From positions 32,030,947 to 32,094,946 of the forward strand of contig OZ038434.1 of NCBI GenBank assembly GCA_964036275.1: 64,000 nucleotides of DNA. Direction: 5' to 3'. The translations under genes and the position numbers were made by a program. The notes beneath the pieces were generated by a model. It made no database searches and was not told the origin of the DNA. It worked only from the letters and a program-made list of their open reading frames with translations. The DNA comes from Litoditis marina. Its lineage: Eukaryota; Nematoda; Chromadorea; Rhabditida; Rhabditidae. This document shows positions 1-11,500 of the stretch, piece after piece; the stretch's first letter is position 1; each line of letters opens with the position of its first letter.

Positions 1-198
1 GTGCCAAGATTTTCGGATGTCTATTTCTTATAGAAAAAATGAGTATTTCGCAGGCATTTTTTGACTTCGTGTTTTCATGAAACTGAACAACCGCTGACGA
101 AAATTTGCAGTTGTTTGAAAAACTAGAAAGTGCTGAAAAACTGCCTGGAATATTTATTGGCACGCTGCCAAGTCTCAGTGGGGATGAACGGAACTATA
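1..198. repeat. MITE with CTATA end, cut by the window edge
   Basis: The sequence matches the 33345-33580 element: both carry GTGCCAAGATTTTCGGATG, a central TTTGCAGTT stretch, TTGGCACGCTGCCAAGTCTCAGT and a CTATA end. The left terminal repeat lies outside the window. Another copy begins at the last bases of the window (about 63983). Confidence 0.75.
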
Positions 199-499
199 CC
201 TCTCGTCAACCCAGTCAATTGGAACTCAAACTTACACATGTTGTAGATGTATGCCTTTTTATTTCTCTCTGCAATTTTCTCGGGAAATGGTTCGGAAATT
301 ACGAAGAAACTGGCAGAAAACTTTCCTAAAACGTGAACCTGAACTATAACGTGAACGTAAGTCAGCGAAGCGATACGCGCTGCGCACGGTTTTTGTCTAC
401 CGTAATTTCAGCAAAAGGCAACGAAAGGGGTTGGTCTTACAACGAAATCAAACTTAATGTCATGATATTTGAGCTCTATTGTTCTCCTTATTTCTCCCT

Positions 500-558
<59 letters not shown>

Positions 559-1974
559 TCATGTCTCGTCCGTTTCGTATTTATCTTTCACATTTCCTTC
601 ATCTTCTCTCTCTCTCTCTCTCTCTCTCTCGTCTTTCTCCCTCTCTTTCACCATGTATATTGAGATATTTTCCCACCTTTACAACTGGGAGCGGGCAACC
701 GCAAAGGTTATTCAATGCCGCACCCTAATCCCGTCCCAAAGGCATCGTTCTCACCATAAATCGGAGGTTACTGTCATAATATTTGGGTTATGTTCTTTTC
801 TCTTTCTCTCTTGTTTTTCTCTCTCCATCATTTCTTTTTCTTATTCTCTTTTCTTTTCACTCTAATTCTCTCGCTTTCTGTCTCTTTGTCATCTGTTTTT
901 TCTGTTTTTCTCTCTAAATATCTCTTTCTCTTTTTTTTCTTTTATCTTTCAAGTTGACAACGTGTTAAACATAACCTCATTCCCTGCGTACCCTCATTTG
1001 TGAGTATTCTTTGCAGAGATATGCATTACAAATTCAAGAGAGAAATATGCTGATTCCAACCCAAAAGCAACGAGATGGTTTTATTTCGCAATAAAGCGGG
1101 TGGGGGGGGGGGAGGCCTTTTCTCTATCCTTTTTACTTCTGTCATTCTCTCTGCCACTTTTTTCCCTCTTTTTCACTCTCTCTCTCTTCCCTCTTTCGTT
1201 GTATCTCGCCCCAAAGACAACGAGCGGAGCTTACTACTGATATCGTTCGAGTTACGATTAAGAGTTCGAAAAAGTTTCTTCTCTTTTTTCCACTCACTCT
1301 GTCATTGTCTCTCGCTCCTCCTCCATCTCTCTTTCATTCCATCTCTCTCACCCCAAAGGCAACGAGATGGGTCTATCTCACCATAAATCCGGCGGTTGCT
1401 GTCGTAATATGCGAGTTACGACTTCGTGAGACCGAAAGAGTGCAGGTAGATGACCTCCATCGTAATTGGTGAACACGCCCTATAGAATAGGAATTTCGGT
1501 CTAATCTCGTGAAGATGCCGTAACCACCAACTAGAATAGCATCGTCGAGATTCAACGACGAAACTATGCAAACTAAATTTAACCCAGAAATTTAAATTAA
1601 CAGAGGAAAAAATTTCCAGAGTAATGTTAACTTTTTTATAACGTTTTTGAAATTATTAGTCCACTAAATTAAACTAACACAATAACATTCACATTCTGTT
1701 TTTCTAATAGACATTTATCGAGAATTTGTTCTTGCAGTTGTAACTAAAGGATCCGTCGAAGTATGTTTTCTCTTTTTCGCGTTTTTATTCTTGCGGAACA
1801 CATATATTGCCGACTTTGTGAAAAACGACGAACAGAAAAACACAGTAAACCTCGATAAACTTCTCTTTTTTCTGTTCCTCTCCTGGCTTTATCCTTCTTG
1901 TTTCTATTTTCTTTTGCTTCTTCCTGCTAGCTTCCTCTCTCCCTCGTTACTGTTTTCTTCTGTTCCCTCTTCAT

Positions 1975-2006
<32 letters not shown>

Positions 2007-2203
2007 ATCTTTCAGTTCTTCTTGTTTCTGTCTCGTACTATTTGTCGTTTCTTGTTTACTCTTTTTTTTACCTCTACATCAGATACCTCCACAATTTAGG
2101 TCGTGGTGATGATAGAGCTAAATCTTGCCTCAAACTTTGAGAGGTATCTAAGAGTTTACAGTAGCTTCACATTTTCATACATTCTCGAAAACCTGCATTG
2201 CTT
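199..2203. repeat. Pyrimidine-rich low-complexity stretch with degenerate units
   Basis: This intergenic stretch holds (CT)n microsatellites near 500-555, 606-631 and 1976-2000. A degenerate unit containing CCCAAAGGCAACGAGATGG, sometimes followed by CACCATAAATC and GTAATATG, recurs near 411, 730, 1060, 1215 and 1357, separated by T/C-rich tracts. Open frames here encode only Leu-Ser runs from the CT repeats. I see no gene. Confidence 0.7.
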
Positions 2204-2413
2204 CAAAGGAGACCGGAACACAACTCGAGCAGAGGTTTTGTTCCGGGCTGCTTTTAACTGTTTTGAGATCAGAGATCACAAATAACTCGTATACTAGTTT
2301 GATCAGTCCACGTGACAATCACATGACAATGCCGCGCGACACGCAACGCGTCCAATCAAAAGTAAAATAGAGCAGCTTTACGAGAAACCATGTTGCTCTC
2401 CGGTCTCCTTTAA
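2204..2413. repeat. MITE, AAAGGAGACCGG terminal repeats
   Basis: It starts with AAAGGAGACCGGAACACAAC and ends with the complementary CTCTCCGGTCTCCTTTAA. The second copy, 18294-18502, has its inner part in the opposite orientation: the CAGTCCACGTGACA block appears as its reverse complement. Confidence 0.8.
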
Positions 2414-2863
2414 CCTAAAATATGCGTAGCTTCACCCTGAACATTGCCTGCTGCATAACTTCATTGGTATGTGGTATTCTAGACAATTTGAAATGCGCTA
2501 ACTACTATTATTCCAGGTTTTTATGCTCAATATTTGATTTATTCTATCCTTCATACACAAGGAATTTTTGTTCGTCATATATTCGGACACATCTATGCGA
2601 CAGCTAATAGCTGAGGTAGGTCATTAGGAATGTTTTCCTCGAATTCGTATGAAAAAAGTCACGAAACAATAACAAACCAGTTTCATAATTTTTTCACATA
2701 AAGCCAAGTGATTTTTTGAGATTAGGAAAATCATTGTTTCTAAAAACTAATTTCAGCATTCCATCCGGCTGCACTGTTTGTACACAACTAGTGACAGCAA
2801 GCATGTTCAACTCCTTTTCTGAAACATTTCTATCACACTTCACAAACTACTTCATATTGAGAA
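2414..2863. other. Intergenic, no convincing gene
   Basis: An ATG at 2422 opens 15 codons up to a good GTATGT donor at 2467, but no downstream exon continues the frame. Nothing else was recognised. Confidence 0.3.
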
Positions 2864-3136
2864 ATGGAAGTGCTATTGGACGACTACAAAAGCATTAGCC
2901 GACGCCGAAGTGATGCGATATTTGATCTACCTTCTGCTTTCGGACTTCATATTCGAATCAGATCAATAAGCGCTTTGCCATCGATCATGCGCTCGCCCTC
3001 TGTTCTAGCTAGAGAACGTTCGCGACATCGGTCGCCACCGCGCTCACCGTCTCTTGAGCCTTGCCCTCTTCCCCCTTATACCCCGCCACCTCGCCGTGCT
3101 TATAATCCGAACACGCAACTCACAACAATTAAATGA
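2864..3136 (+). CDS. Possible small Ser/Arg/Pro-rich protein (90 aa)
   Basis: This is an open frame from ATG at 2864 to TGA at 3136, with a TGA just upstream of the start. The product is basic. It has an Arg-Ser-rich middle (RERSRHRSPPRSPS) and a proline-rich end with an LPPY-type motif. An AATAAA-like signal follows near 3171. I do not recognise a family. Low-complexity composition can produce such a frame by chance, so this is a candidate single-exon gene or last exon only. Confidence 0.3.
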   Translation: MEVLLDDYKSISRRRSDAIFDLPSAFGLHIRIRSISALPSIMRSPSVLARERSRHRSPPRSPSLEPCPLPPYTPPPRRAYNPNTQLTTIK

Positions 3137-3266
3137 ATAGAGTTAGGGTGAGTAAAGTGAAGTAAAGTAGAATAAAGATAAGATATGAATGAGTGATTCA
3201 ATCAAGAATGATAAATATTATCTACAAAGTATATTTATTGTCAAGTGGATTGTCACACCGTTTCAG

Positions 3267-3794
3267 CCTCTGCAGCAAGGCGTTTTCCGGCCATTCCGCG
3301 TGTACAGCCGACGGAACAACCGCGCCCGTGGTACCCCATCCTGGGGAAGAAACCGTTGCTCAACCCCCCGGTCTCGGGATTATGGGCCCTGAATGGAGAG
3401 CCCGGATGTTGGACCATGTTTAGGAGGGTCTAGACCTTCTCCAGGCAGGTGATAACTGAGTTATTTACATTTGTTGATTTGTTTTATACTGCTAGTACAA
3501 ATACTTTGTATTTTTTCACATTGAGTAAAAAACGTGCACGTGATAAGAACTGCGGAGTTAGTCAGACTTGATATTCACTCGGTGTACACTGTACAGTGTA
3601 TCGTTTTCTGGTTAATTCTTTGACATATTTGACCTGTTGCAGGTAGAAGTGCGCGCAGTTTGGAGTTGGAGTTTGGAGCCATTGGTGTTGGAATCAAAGG
3701 TTTGATTGACGCCCGTGCAGTACGTCGATTCGACGTGTACGCTATCGTACCTGACGTCATCCATATACGGTTCACCAACCGATTGGACCCTTAA
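3267..3794 (+). pseudogene. Two coding-like exons of an unrecognised gene, probably decayed
   Basis: A first block (3267-3433) follows a TTTCAG acceptor and is open in more than one frame; one frame reads with protein-like Pro/Trp/Gly composition. A second block (3643-3794, after GTTGCAG) reads as a convincing 50-codon end, with the segment LELEFGAIGVGIKGLIDARA, and stops at TAA 3792-3794. It needs a phase-1 donor upstream. Every frame of the first block meets a stop before a donor of that phase, so the gene is broken here or my first exon is wrong. No family recognised. Confidence 0.3.
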
Positions 3795-4332
3795 GACCCT
3801 CCCCGGAAGGTTGGTTGTGTTTGATTTATTTTATTTTCAAGAAGTTTATTTCTAATATTTGTGTTAACTGAAACAATTGAGTACGTTCCTTCATGCTTTT
3901 GAGAAAAAAACTGCCTCATATAAAATGTGCTTAGTTGAAGAGTTGATCGAACCGTTTTGTCTGCTACTTTCCAACTACGTTTCCCATTCGATGATAACAT
4001 GTAGTAGTCTACGTGATGCGCACTTATTCAAAAAAGTATTTCAGGTCCACGGCCACAACAGCCCATCGCACTCAAAGCTCCCGTGTTTTTGATAGAAGTT
4101 GCAGAATTCTGTTGATAAAAAACACCAAAAAAGGAGACACTGTGGATAAAGTCTTCATTTATTTTTACATAGAAGTTGAATGTCACATAGAAAGGTATCA
4201 CTGTCGTCATATAGTTTAATATTAGACTCTGCACATCTCAGTTCGTTCCGTTTGTAGCATCCTAAAGACGTGTCAAGTCGTATTTCCGGGTCAACGGTGT
4301 AGTTTTGCAGTGAAAAAAGATGCTACGCTCAC

Positions 4333-4515
4333 GTAAGTGTGCGTTCTGAGGACATTGGACACTCTGAAAGAACCATTTGCGATGCTGTCCATATTGACTA
4401 GCACAAAAAGTCCCACTAATGCTGCGGTGAGTACTGTACCAACGATGGAGTACTTTCGAAAATGAAGTTCGGATGTCTGTGGTGTGTCAATTACCATATT
4501 CTCGTACATCCTCAT
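4333..4515 (-). CDS. Possible first exon of a type II membrane protein
   Basis: Reading on the minus strand from ATG at 4515, the frame encodes about 22 mostly polar residues, then a hydrophobic segment (YSIVGTVLTAALVGLFVLV), then a polar stem, and reaches a GTGAGC donor at 4333/4332. This is the layout of Golgi type II proteins such as glycosyltransferases. No further exon in frame was found downstream, so it may be a relic or a chance frame. Confidence 0.3.
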
Positions 4516-4854
4516 ATGTGTGCAGTTATATTAAGGAAAAGTTTTCTTCCGCCTATGCGTGTATGAATTGTCAGTTCTCGGTTTTTTGGTTCGTTCCATA
4601 CTCTATCATCTGTTCAATTTGTAATTCTCTACTTGTATGCCCGTTGTTACTATTCTATGCGAATGAACTTACAATTATTATTATTATTATTATATTTTTC
4701 CCTTCACACAATTCATCTTTGCACTTTATCTGTATAGGACTCGTGCCCGATAATCAAGAACGGCCAAAAACGAGTCTCGAAAAGATTAACCATTTCCAAA
4801 CAGAAAGTATGAGAATGATGGAAAAGCAAGTTCTTAAAAACGTGACTTTTCGGG

Positions 4855-5060
4855 CCATTTTCGGGCCATACATGCCGCCGGGTTGCATGAAACCGAAATG
4901 CAACCCGGTTGCATGTGTACAAAACCATTGGTTGCTTTCCAGATGCAACCGGGTTCCATTTTGAATGCGACCAAAATCACATTACATAATCGAAAACTCT
5001 CACTGTAGACAAATTTGGTTGCAAATGAATAGCATTTTGGTTGCATGTGTAAATCGTCGA
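4855..5060. repeat. ATGCAACC-rich inverted repeat region
   Basis: Short repeats of GGGTTGCAT and its complement ATGCAACCC occur in both orientations (for example 4880-4912 and 4940-4955), then weaker TTTGGTTGCA copies. Function unknown; likely part of a foldback element. Confidence 0.5.
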
Positions 5061-5109
5061 CTGTTCGGTCGACTTGTGGACACAGAAAAAATCAGGTCAA
5101 GCATGCCCG

Positions 5110-5212
5110 CTATGCACTCTAATAGCGCAGCGCTTTGCGGCCTGCACGAAACTTTTGCTCGCAGGTTTGATTACAGTGAGAGACAGAACTATGCAAATTT
5201 GGCACCCATTAT
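5110..5212 (+). repeat. tRNA-like element fragment
   Basis: The block has a CTCTAATAGCGCAG A-box-like start, GCTCGCAGGTTTGATTACAG at the B-box position, then AAATTTGGCACCCATTATAG. This is the reverse orientation of the ~200-bp element copies at 14192, 14428, 19840 and 24474. The copy is incomplete. Confidence 0.65.
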
Positions 5213-5422
5213 AGGCAGCCGGGTTTGTCAAAAACTGTGCCGACACCCGAAGTTGGCGTACACTACTGGCAGTTTGTGTATTCCCTAATAGAGCCTTGTG
5301 TGGAAACATTGCAACATTAAAACTGCATTGTAACAGGCAAAACAGAATAATATAAGTTCAGTCAAAATTGGTATGATTTCAAATGTGAACTTTAATTCAA
5401 ACATACATTAACGTATGGAACC

Positions 5423-5501
5423 TGACTCAACGTTCGTGAGTCAGTTATTGAAAAATGAATGATTTGCAGTCAGATTAATGACGTGGGCTTCAACTGATAA
5501 G
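5423..5501 (+). promoter_or_regulatory. CUB-like gene A promoter: bZIP pair plus GATA site
   Basis: TGACTCA (5423-5429) and TGAGTCA (5437-5443) form a palindromic pair. TGACG follows at about 5479, then ACTGATAAG at 5493-5501, 84 bp before the start codon. The same series in the same order lies upstream of gene B. TGACTCA is the AP-1-type bZIP site, TGACG a CRE/ATF half-site, and TGATAA the core of the nematode intestinal ELT-2 site. Conservation between paralogs supports function; the factors are inferred. Confidence 0.65.
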
Positions 5502-5584
5502 GGTATTGGGGTGTAAATCACGTCTCACATTTAAACCCCGGATAAAACATTTATTAACACTCCATTCAGCTGCCTTCACCAGTC

Positions 5585-8500
5585 ATGATACTTCTTTTTG
5601 CCACGATTATTTCGTGTTCAATTTTCTACGTACATGGAGACATGATACGTGAGTTACATTTGCATTTTCAAACCACCGGAAATATTGTATATTGTCATGT
5701 TTCTAATAACAATACAGAAGTTGATTGTAAAAAGATGATAGTATGAAGGTACTGAATCTATTCCATTGTTCATATGAACGCCCAAGAACATTTATAACAA
5801 AATCAGTCACAATGTATGTTTAAATCACCACCAACTCACCACTAGAAAAAGAGCGGCGTGAGAAAACCACAAACAGTACAGAGTATGATATTAATTCAGA
5901 CGGGCTTGAATCCAGATTTTTGTATTCCAAAGCTTTCTTAATAACTTCAGAATGTTCAAATAAGTCGATAACCGTTGATAATCACTATTCGTGGCCCAAC
6001 AATACTTATCTCGCACCCGGACAGGACTGCTCTTACAAGGTACTTTTAAATAAACAGAATCGGAGTAACTAAAATAAAAACTGGAATGAAGTTATTACAT
6101 GTATAAATGAGTAAACTCAGAATAATAAATACTAATTATTGATTATGTTCAAAGTTATTCTTTTCTGGCCTCAGTTACCTCCAGTTCTGAAAGTGGTTTG
6201 TTTCTACTGAAATAAAAAAGGGAATTTTACACTTGACTATGGAATCATCAGTTCAGATTTCGAATTTGTTTAGAGTGAAGTTCTAGAAAAGTAAATTTCA
6301 GATAAATTTTGACAACTCCTCGTTTTTATTATTCTTGTTGGACGTTCACTACTTGACCAACGGAGATGCTTTTTACATCAACGACGCGTATGGCAATGAG
6401 ATCGAGTTGGTTTACATATGGATATTGGATATTCATTTACAAACGTTAAATAGACAATGTATGTTGAACAGAATATTATGTGCGCGTAACAGGGTAACCA
6501 TACCATTTTTCATCTCAACTTTTCCCACCATTTACCCGATTGAAGTGCCACATACTATGTGGAAGTCATGTGTTAAATCGCGAATAAATCTATTCTTTAA
6601 TCTATTTCATCAAATGTGAACACGTGAACATTAATGGTTAATCTGTTTGAAAACTTTTGGTTTTTGAAACGATTACAGGTCCGTAAGATAAGTCCAACTG
6701 TGTTGAAATTCAACACAGAAATGCAATAAAGATCAAATTTACAGTAAGAAAAGGTCACCATAAAAATGTGAAAATCACATATGCCACATATGCGTAACTC
6801 TCATCAGTAGCTCTGAATGACAAATTTGCAATTTCACACCCATAAGAGTACAATAGTTTATACAATAGTTTACTACCGACATAGAATCTGTACTTTTCTG
6901 AATGTAAAACTACTATGTGAAACGTATACCATAACCACAAGAGTACCTAATGGAAACGATTCCAAACTTCAGAAAAACGTCCAGCTCTGGTGGAGGATTG
7001 AACATTTTCCCACCGCCATCGATCACTGTTCGAGTCATTACTGGACCAGTTAGCAAGATGAAAATAACCTTGCTCATGGTACCGGAAAAATGTGAGCACA
7101 GTTTTCTATTGTTCCAACAAGTTTTCACAGAACTGTTACACAAATATTAATCAGCTGAAACTTACGCGTGCTGGAACAGAGCTTTAAACATACTCAAGAG
7201 AATCTACAATAATTTATTTTTTGGATTTTTATTAACGCGCTACCCAAGTTTACTTGAACTTGAGTGAAAACAGCGAAAAGTGAACTTGAGTGGAAACACT
7301 CTACAGTAGACAAAAAAGGCTTCATAAAACCCAAGCTAAAATTAATTTCAGCCTTTCAGATTCACTCGAAAACTTGAATAAAACGGTGAATATTGAAACT
7401 GGCTCGCCTGCTCAGCCTGTAATTCTGGAAGAATTTCACGAGAACACAACTTATGTGATAAACACCAATTCAGAGGTAAGTGTTGTTTACGGTTGCGCAC
7501 AATATCAAAACGACACAAAAACAAGCATTTTTTCTCGATTTGTTGTTTTTACACTTTACTTTACGCAAATTAATTAGATTTTGTCTACAGTGACCCGTAC
7601 GGCCAATTCACTGGAGACCCGGGTCCTTTCCGAACCGAACCGCGAACCGGTCACTCGAGAACCGAACCGAACCGACCAAACCGATTTCTGAACCGACAGG
7701 TTCTCTAGTGAATGCTTTGGACCGAACCAACATTAATCATGAATTAAACCAAAAAGTCGTAATGAGTGAATCCTGGTTCGGTTCGAAGCATTCACTTGAG
7801 AACCGGTCGATTCCGGATAGCGGTTTGGTCGGTTTGGTTCGGTTCTCGAGTGACCGGTTCGCGGTTCGGTTCGGGAAGGACCCGGTTCTCCAGTGAATTG
7901 GCCGACCCGTACTGATATGTGATTACAAGCGCTGCCTTCAAGTTTGATCAATTCATGTGAATTATATAAACTTGTTTGCGAATGAACAATTTCAACATTC
8001 AGAAGGGTATAAGCATAAGCCCACAAAGGTCTAGATTACCAAAACCCACTATATTTGAATTTGAGTTACATTAATTTAATTATGTTAATCAAATTCAATA
8101 AGGTGGCTCTTTCTGTTGTGGGCAGCTCACTGGACCGTGACCCATCTCAATGGATGGGGATTTTCGTATATGAGGGAACTGGTACCAACGCCGTCTTGAT
8201 CGGAACGTACGTTTATGAAAAGCTAGTTGAAGGGGGGCTGCACTGAATGCCGAGTTTGGCTAACGGAGTTAGCCGAAAAGGCACGAGAATCAGAGAAGTG
8301 CGCGCGATCAATATTCATTCACTCGAAATCATCTTCTGCGTCTCTGACGGTAAGCAAAAAACTAGTGAATTTTTGAAAACAGAGCATTCAATTGGACATT
8401 CTAGGAAGAAAAGGACATCTATCGAATTGTCTCAGTTTGATCTTCTATTAGAAAAATTCAATGCAGCCCTCCTTTAACATTGTAACAATACAGAGTTCAT

Positions 8501-11500
8501 TGAGCATGGATTACATACCAAAAAGTAAGAACAAACTAATTGAGTTATTAAGTTCAAAAAGCATTTTCGGATGAAACTACTGTTCTTCTTACGAATAGAC
8601 CTTATCCTGTTAGTGTGACTCAAAAACTAGTAGTTACTGCATAATTGTATTTTACATATGGGGAAGTTGTTTCTGGGGAGCTTTCACGAAATGCTATCAT
8701 TTCGCTATGAGCAGAACATGCGCATACTGTCTGTTTTACCCTATCTTCTCGTAGTTTGATGCCGTTGTTGTTGGGTAAAAATTAGTGTACTACAGGATGT
8801 TCCATGATCAAACTACAATTACTAACTTTCTACTATCTATATGGAGAGTTTCAATCTTAGTCGGTGATCAAAATTTGAATATTTGTTTTTCAATCTCATC
8901 GAGTCGTATATTTCCAGTCTGTGATCAAACTACATTTATTTTCATTTCCATCGATATTGAGAGTCCATTTTCAGTCTGTTCGGTGCTCTTTCGAAGCCCA
9001 TTGTCTCCAGTGGTAAGAGTGTGACCTTATACTCGACAGGTCAGCTGGACGGCTCGTTTTTGGTCATCAATGATTATTCCAGTGAGTTTTCCGCCAAATG
9101 AGCAATAAATTGTAACTGACTAGATCATACAAGATGGTTCTCATGAACAAAGAAAGATACAATGAGCGTGTACTAATACATATTTCATATTTCATATTTA
9201 TTTATTCACGTCGCTTCGTTACGAGACGGTGTTCATCATACATGTCACAGATCTTTGTAGCAGCAGTTTCTTGTAAGTAATTCTTATTATTACTAATACA
9301 ACTCTTAAGAAAATAACTGAAAAGGTGAGTAAATTACAGAAATATAGAACTCCGAAACCACTTATATTGAGTCACAGTAGCTACTCATTCCGAACTTTCA
9401 CCATGCCGCTAAAAAGAGCTGGCCGCACGTTGAGATGAAAAAAGTATAGCAAGCGACCGAACCATTATGGTAGTTTAATTTCGATATGCACCCCACATCA
9501 CGCATTTTAACTCAAATGCAACGGGATCAAACTACAATTACAACATAAAGCAAAATCTCATTCCGTCTCTTTCCCTACCTAAGACAAACTGTTTAAGTTT
9601 CACATTTTCTGTAGACGACATTAATTAACATAATTTTACAGATATAGAAGGATTCTCGCAGTGTGAGACTGGTTGGGCGTATGACTCTATGTTCAACCCA
9701 GTTATGTACACCATGGATGCAAGTAAAGGTCCTATAGCTCTGACAATCGGACGAACTGGCACATTCTCTGATGCCACGTATCTTAGGACTGCCATAGTGT
9801 CGGTGGGTTTGAGTTTCTCTCCGTATCTCTTTTCCCCCTCTCTCTCTCTGGTTTTGTTTTTTTTCTTTTTCTCTCTATCTCACTCTCTTCCCCCTTTCCT
9901 CTCTTTCCTTTTTCTCATATTCCACCTCATTTTTCTCTCTATCGCTCATGGTTTTCTACACCTTCTCTGCTCATTGAAAGGGCACTGAGAATCTAGGACA
10001 AAAACTAGTGGAAATTCCTTAGAAAGTTTATTCCATTTTATAAGGTTCCAATAAACTAGTAGCTAGTACTCAAGATTTATGATAATTTTATAGGATCCTT
10101 CTTCAACACTCTCAGTTATGTCGGGACCACCTAGTTCTCTACCGGCCAATCAACTCTTCCAGTACAAGTGAGTTACGAAAAATAAATTGATGTAAAACTT
10201 TAACTCTAAGTTCAAACCTGTTCTCATGTCGATTTTATCTTGTCATCTCATTTTTGTTGGTCTAATACTGGAAAAAATTTGCAAAATTTCAACGTCTAGT
10301 ACCATGGACCGCCACATGTGTCTACTGACTTAAAGGTCTCAGCTTATATAATAATATTAGACTATTGTTGTTTACAAATTCAACATTATTCGCACAAAGC
10401 CAATAGTATTTGCAGTGGCAGTACAATCGATTCATTTCTGCCACAGCAGTTTCCGCTGAAACTGACGACGTTTGTCCTCGACAAAGGAATAGCCAAACTC
10501 GATTTCACCGGAATGTATTATGATGGTTCGTTTTTCAGAAACAAACTGTTTACAACGGCAAAAGTATTCTAATGCGTGTTTTCCTATATGTATTCTTCCG
10601 TACTCATTTTATTCTTTTTACACTCAACAAAAGTTCAAATCAGTGAAAACTGGTAATCTCGTGCATAGGATCGTATGGGTTGCGTGTTGGACTTTTGGAC
10701 AAAAAATAACAATATAGCTCGAAGTATGCTCAATGTAAGTGAAGTTAGGTAGGATACTCTCATGTACGAGCACGATCACCCAATATCCGTGCCAAAATTG
10801 TTTTTCAAACATAAATGAAACAATCTGGAATTCAAAGAAGACTAGTTCAAAAAGATTTGAAGTGAGCTAAATAAATCTTGAAACTATGCAATTTGTTTCA
10901 GCTAATTGGACTCAAGCCCGTCTGAATCGACACGGTTATTTGATGACCAATGAATATCCCGCATCATCCGGAAATCTCAAGAACACCTACTTGGGCTCCG
11001 GTAATTTTTACGAAAATTTGAATTTGCGTTCGATTGCTACTCTACGAAGTTTTTTCGGTTTTCACATACAAGGAACATCTTTTTGGCACCACAAGTTTAT
11101 TATTGCAAACTTTTCTGGAAAAAAAGGCTAGTACGGTATATGTTGCCACTCTTCGCGGTGTTGTAGTACGATCCCACCGCTTTTCAGTCTCAATTTCATT
11201 ACTCCAACTGTGTCAGGCGGCGTAGAAAACCTTCAAAAATCTCGTGAGATACCTCATGAGCTATTCGTGTGAGCTTCTCATGCGATGCTATTGATTGCTA
11301 TGCTACAACATTGAGAGTTCATGAGTAGCTCATGAGGTATCTCATGAGAAACTCATATGAACTTCTCATGAGATTGGAGGGATTGCTACGCCGCCAGATG
11401 TAGTAACCCTCAATACACTTCTTTTGCAGGCATAACCTACGACTTCAAGTTTGAGGTGCTAAAACTCGACCGAGTTAACAATGGAAATGAGAAGTTGGAT

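Noticed and set aside
333..865. Overlapping open frames encoding Leu-Ser repeats
   Set aside because: They are translations of (CT)n microsatellites in three frames; no flanking coding signal.
7733..8026. 97-codon minus-strand frame
   Set aside because: It is made of the AACCG-rich arm of the Mutator-like foldback element.
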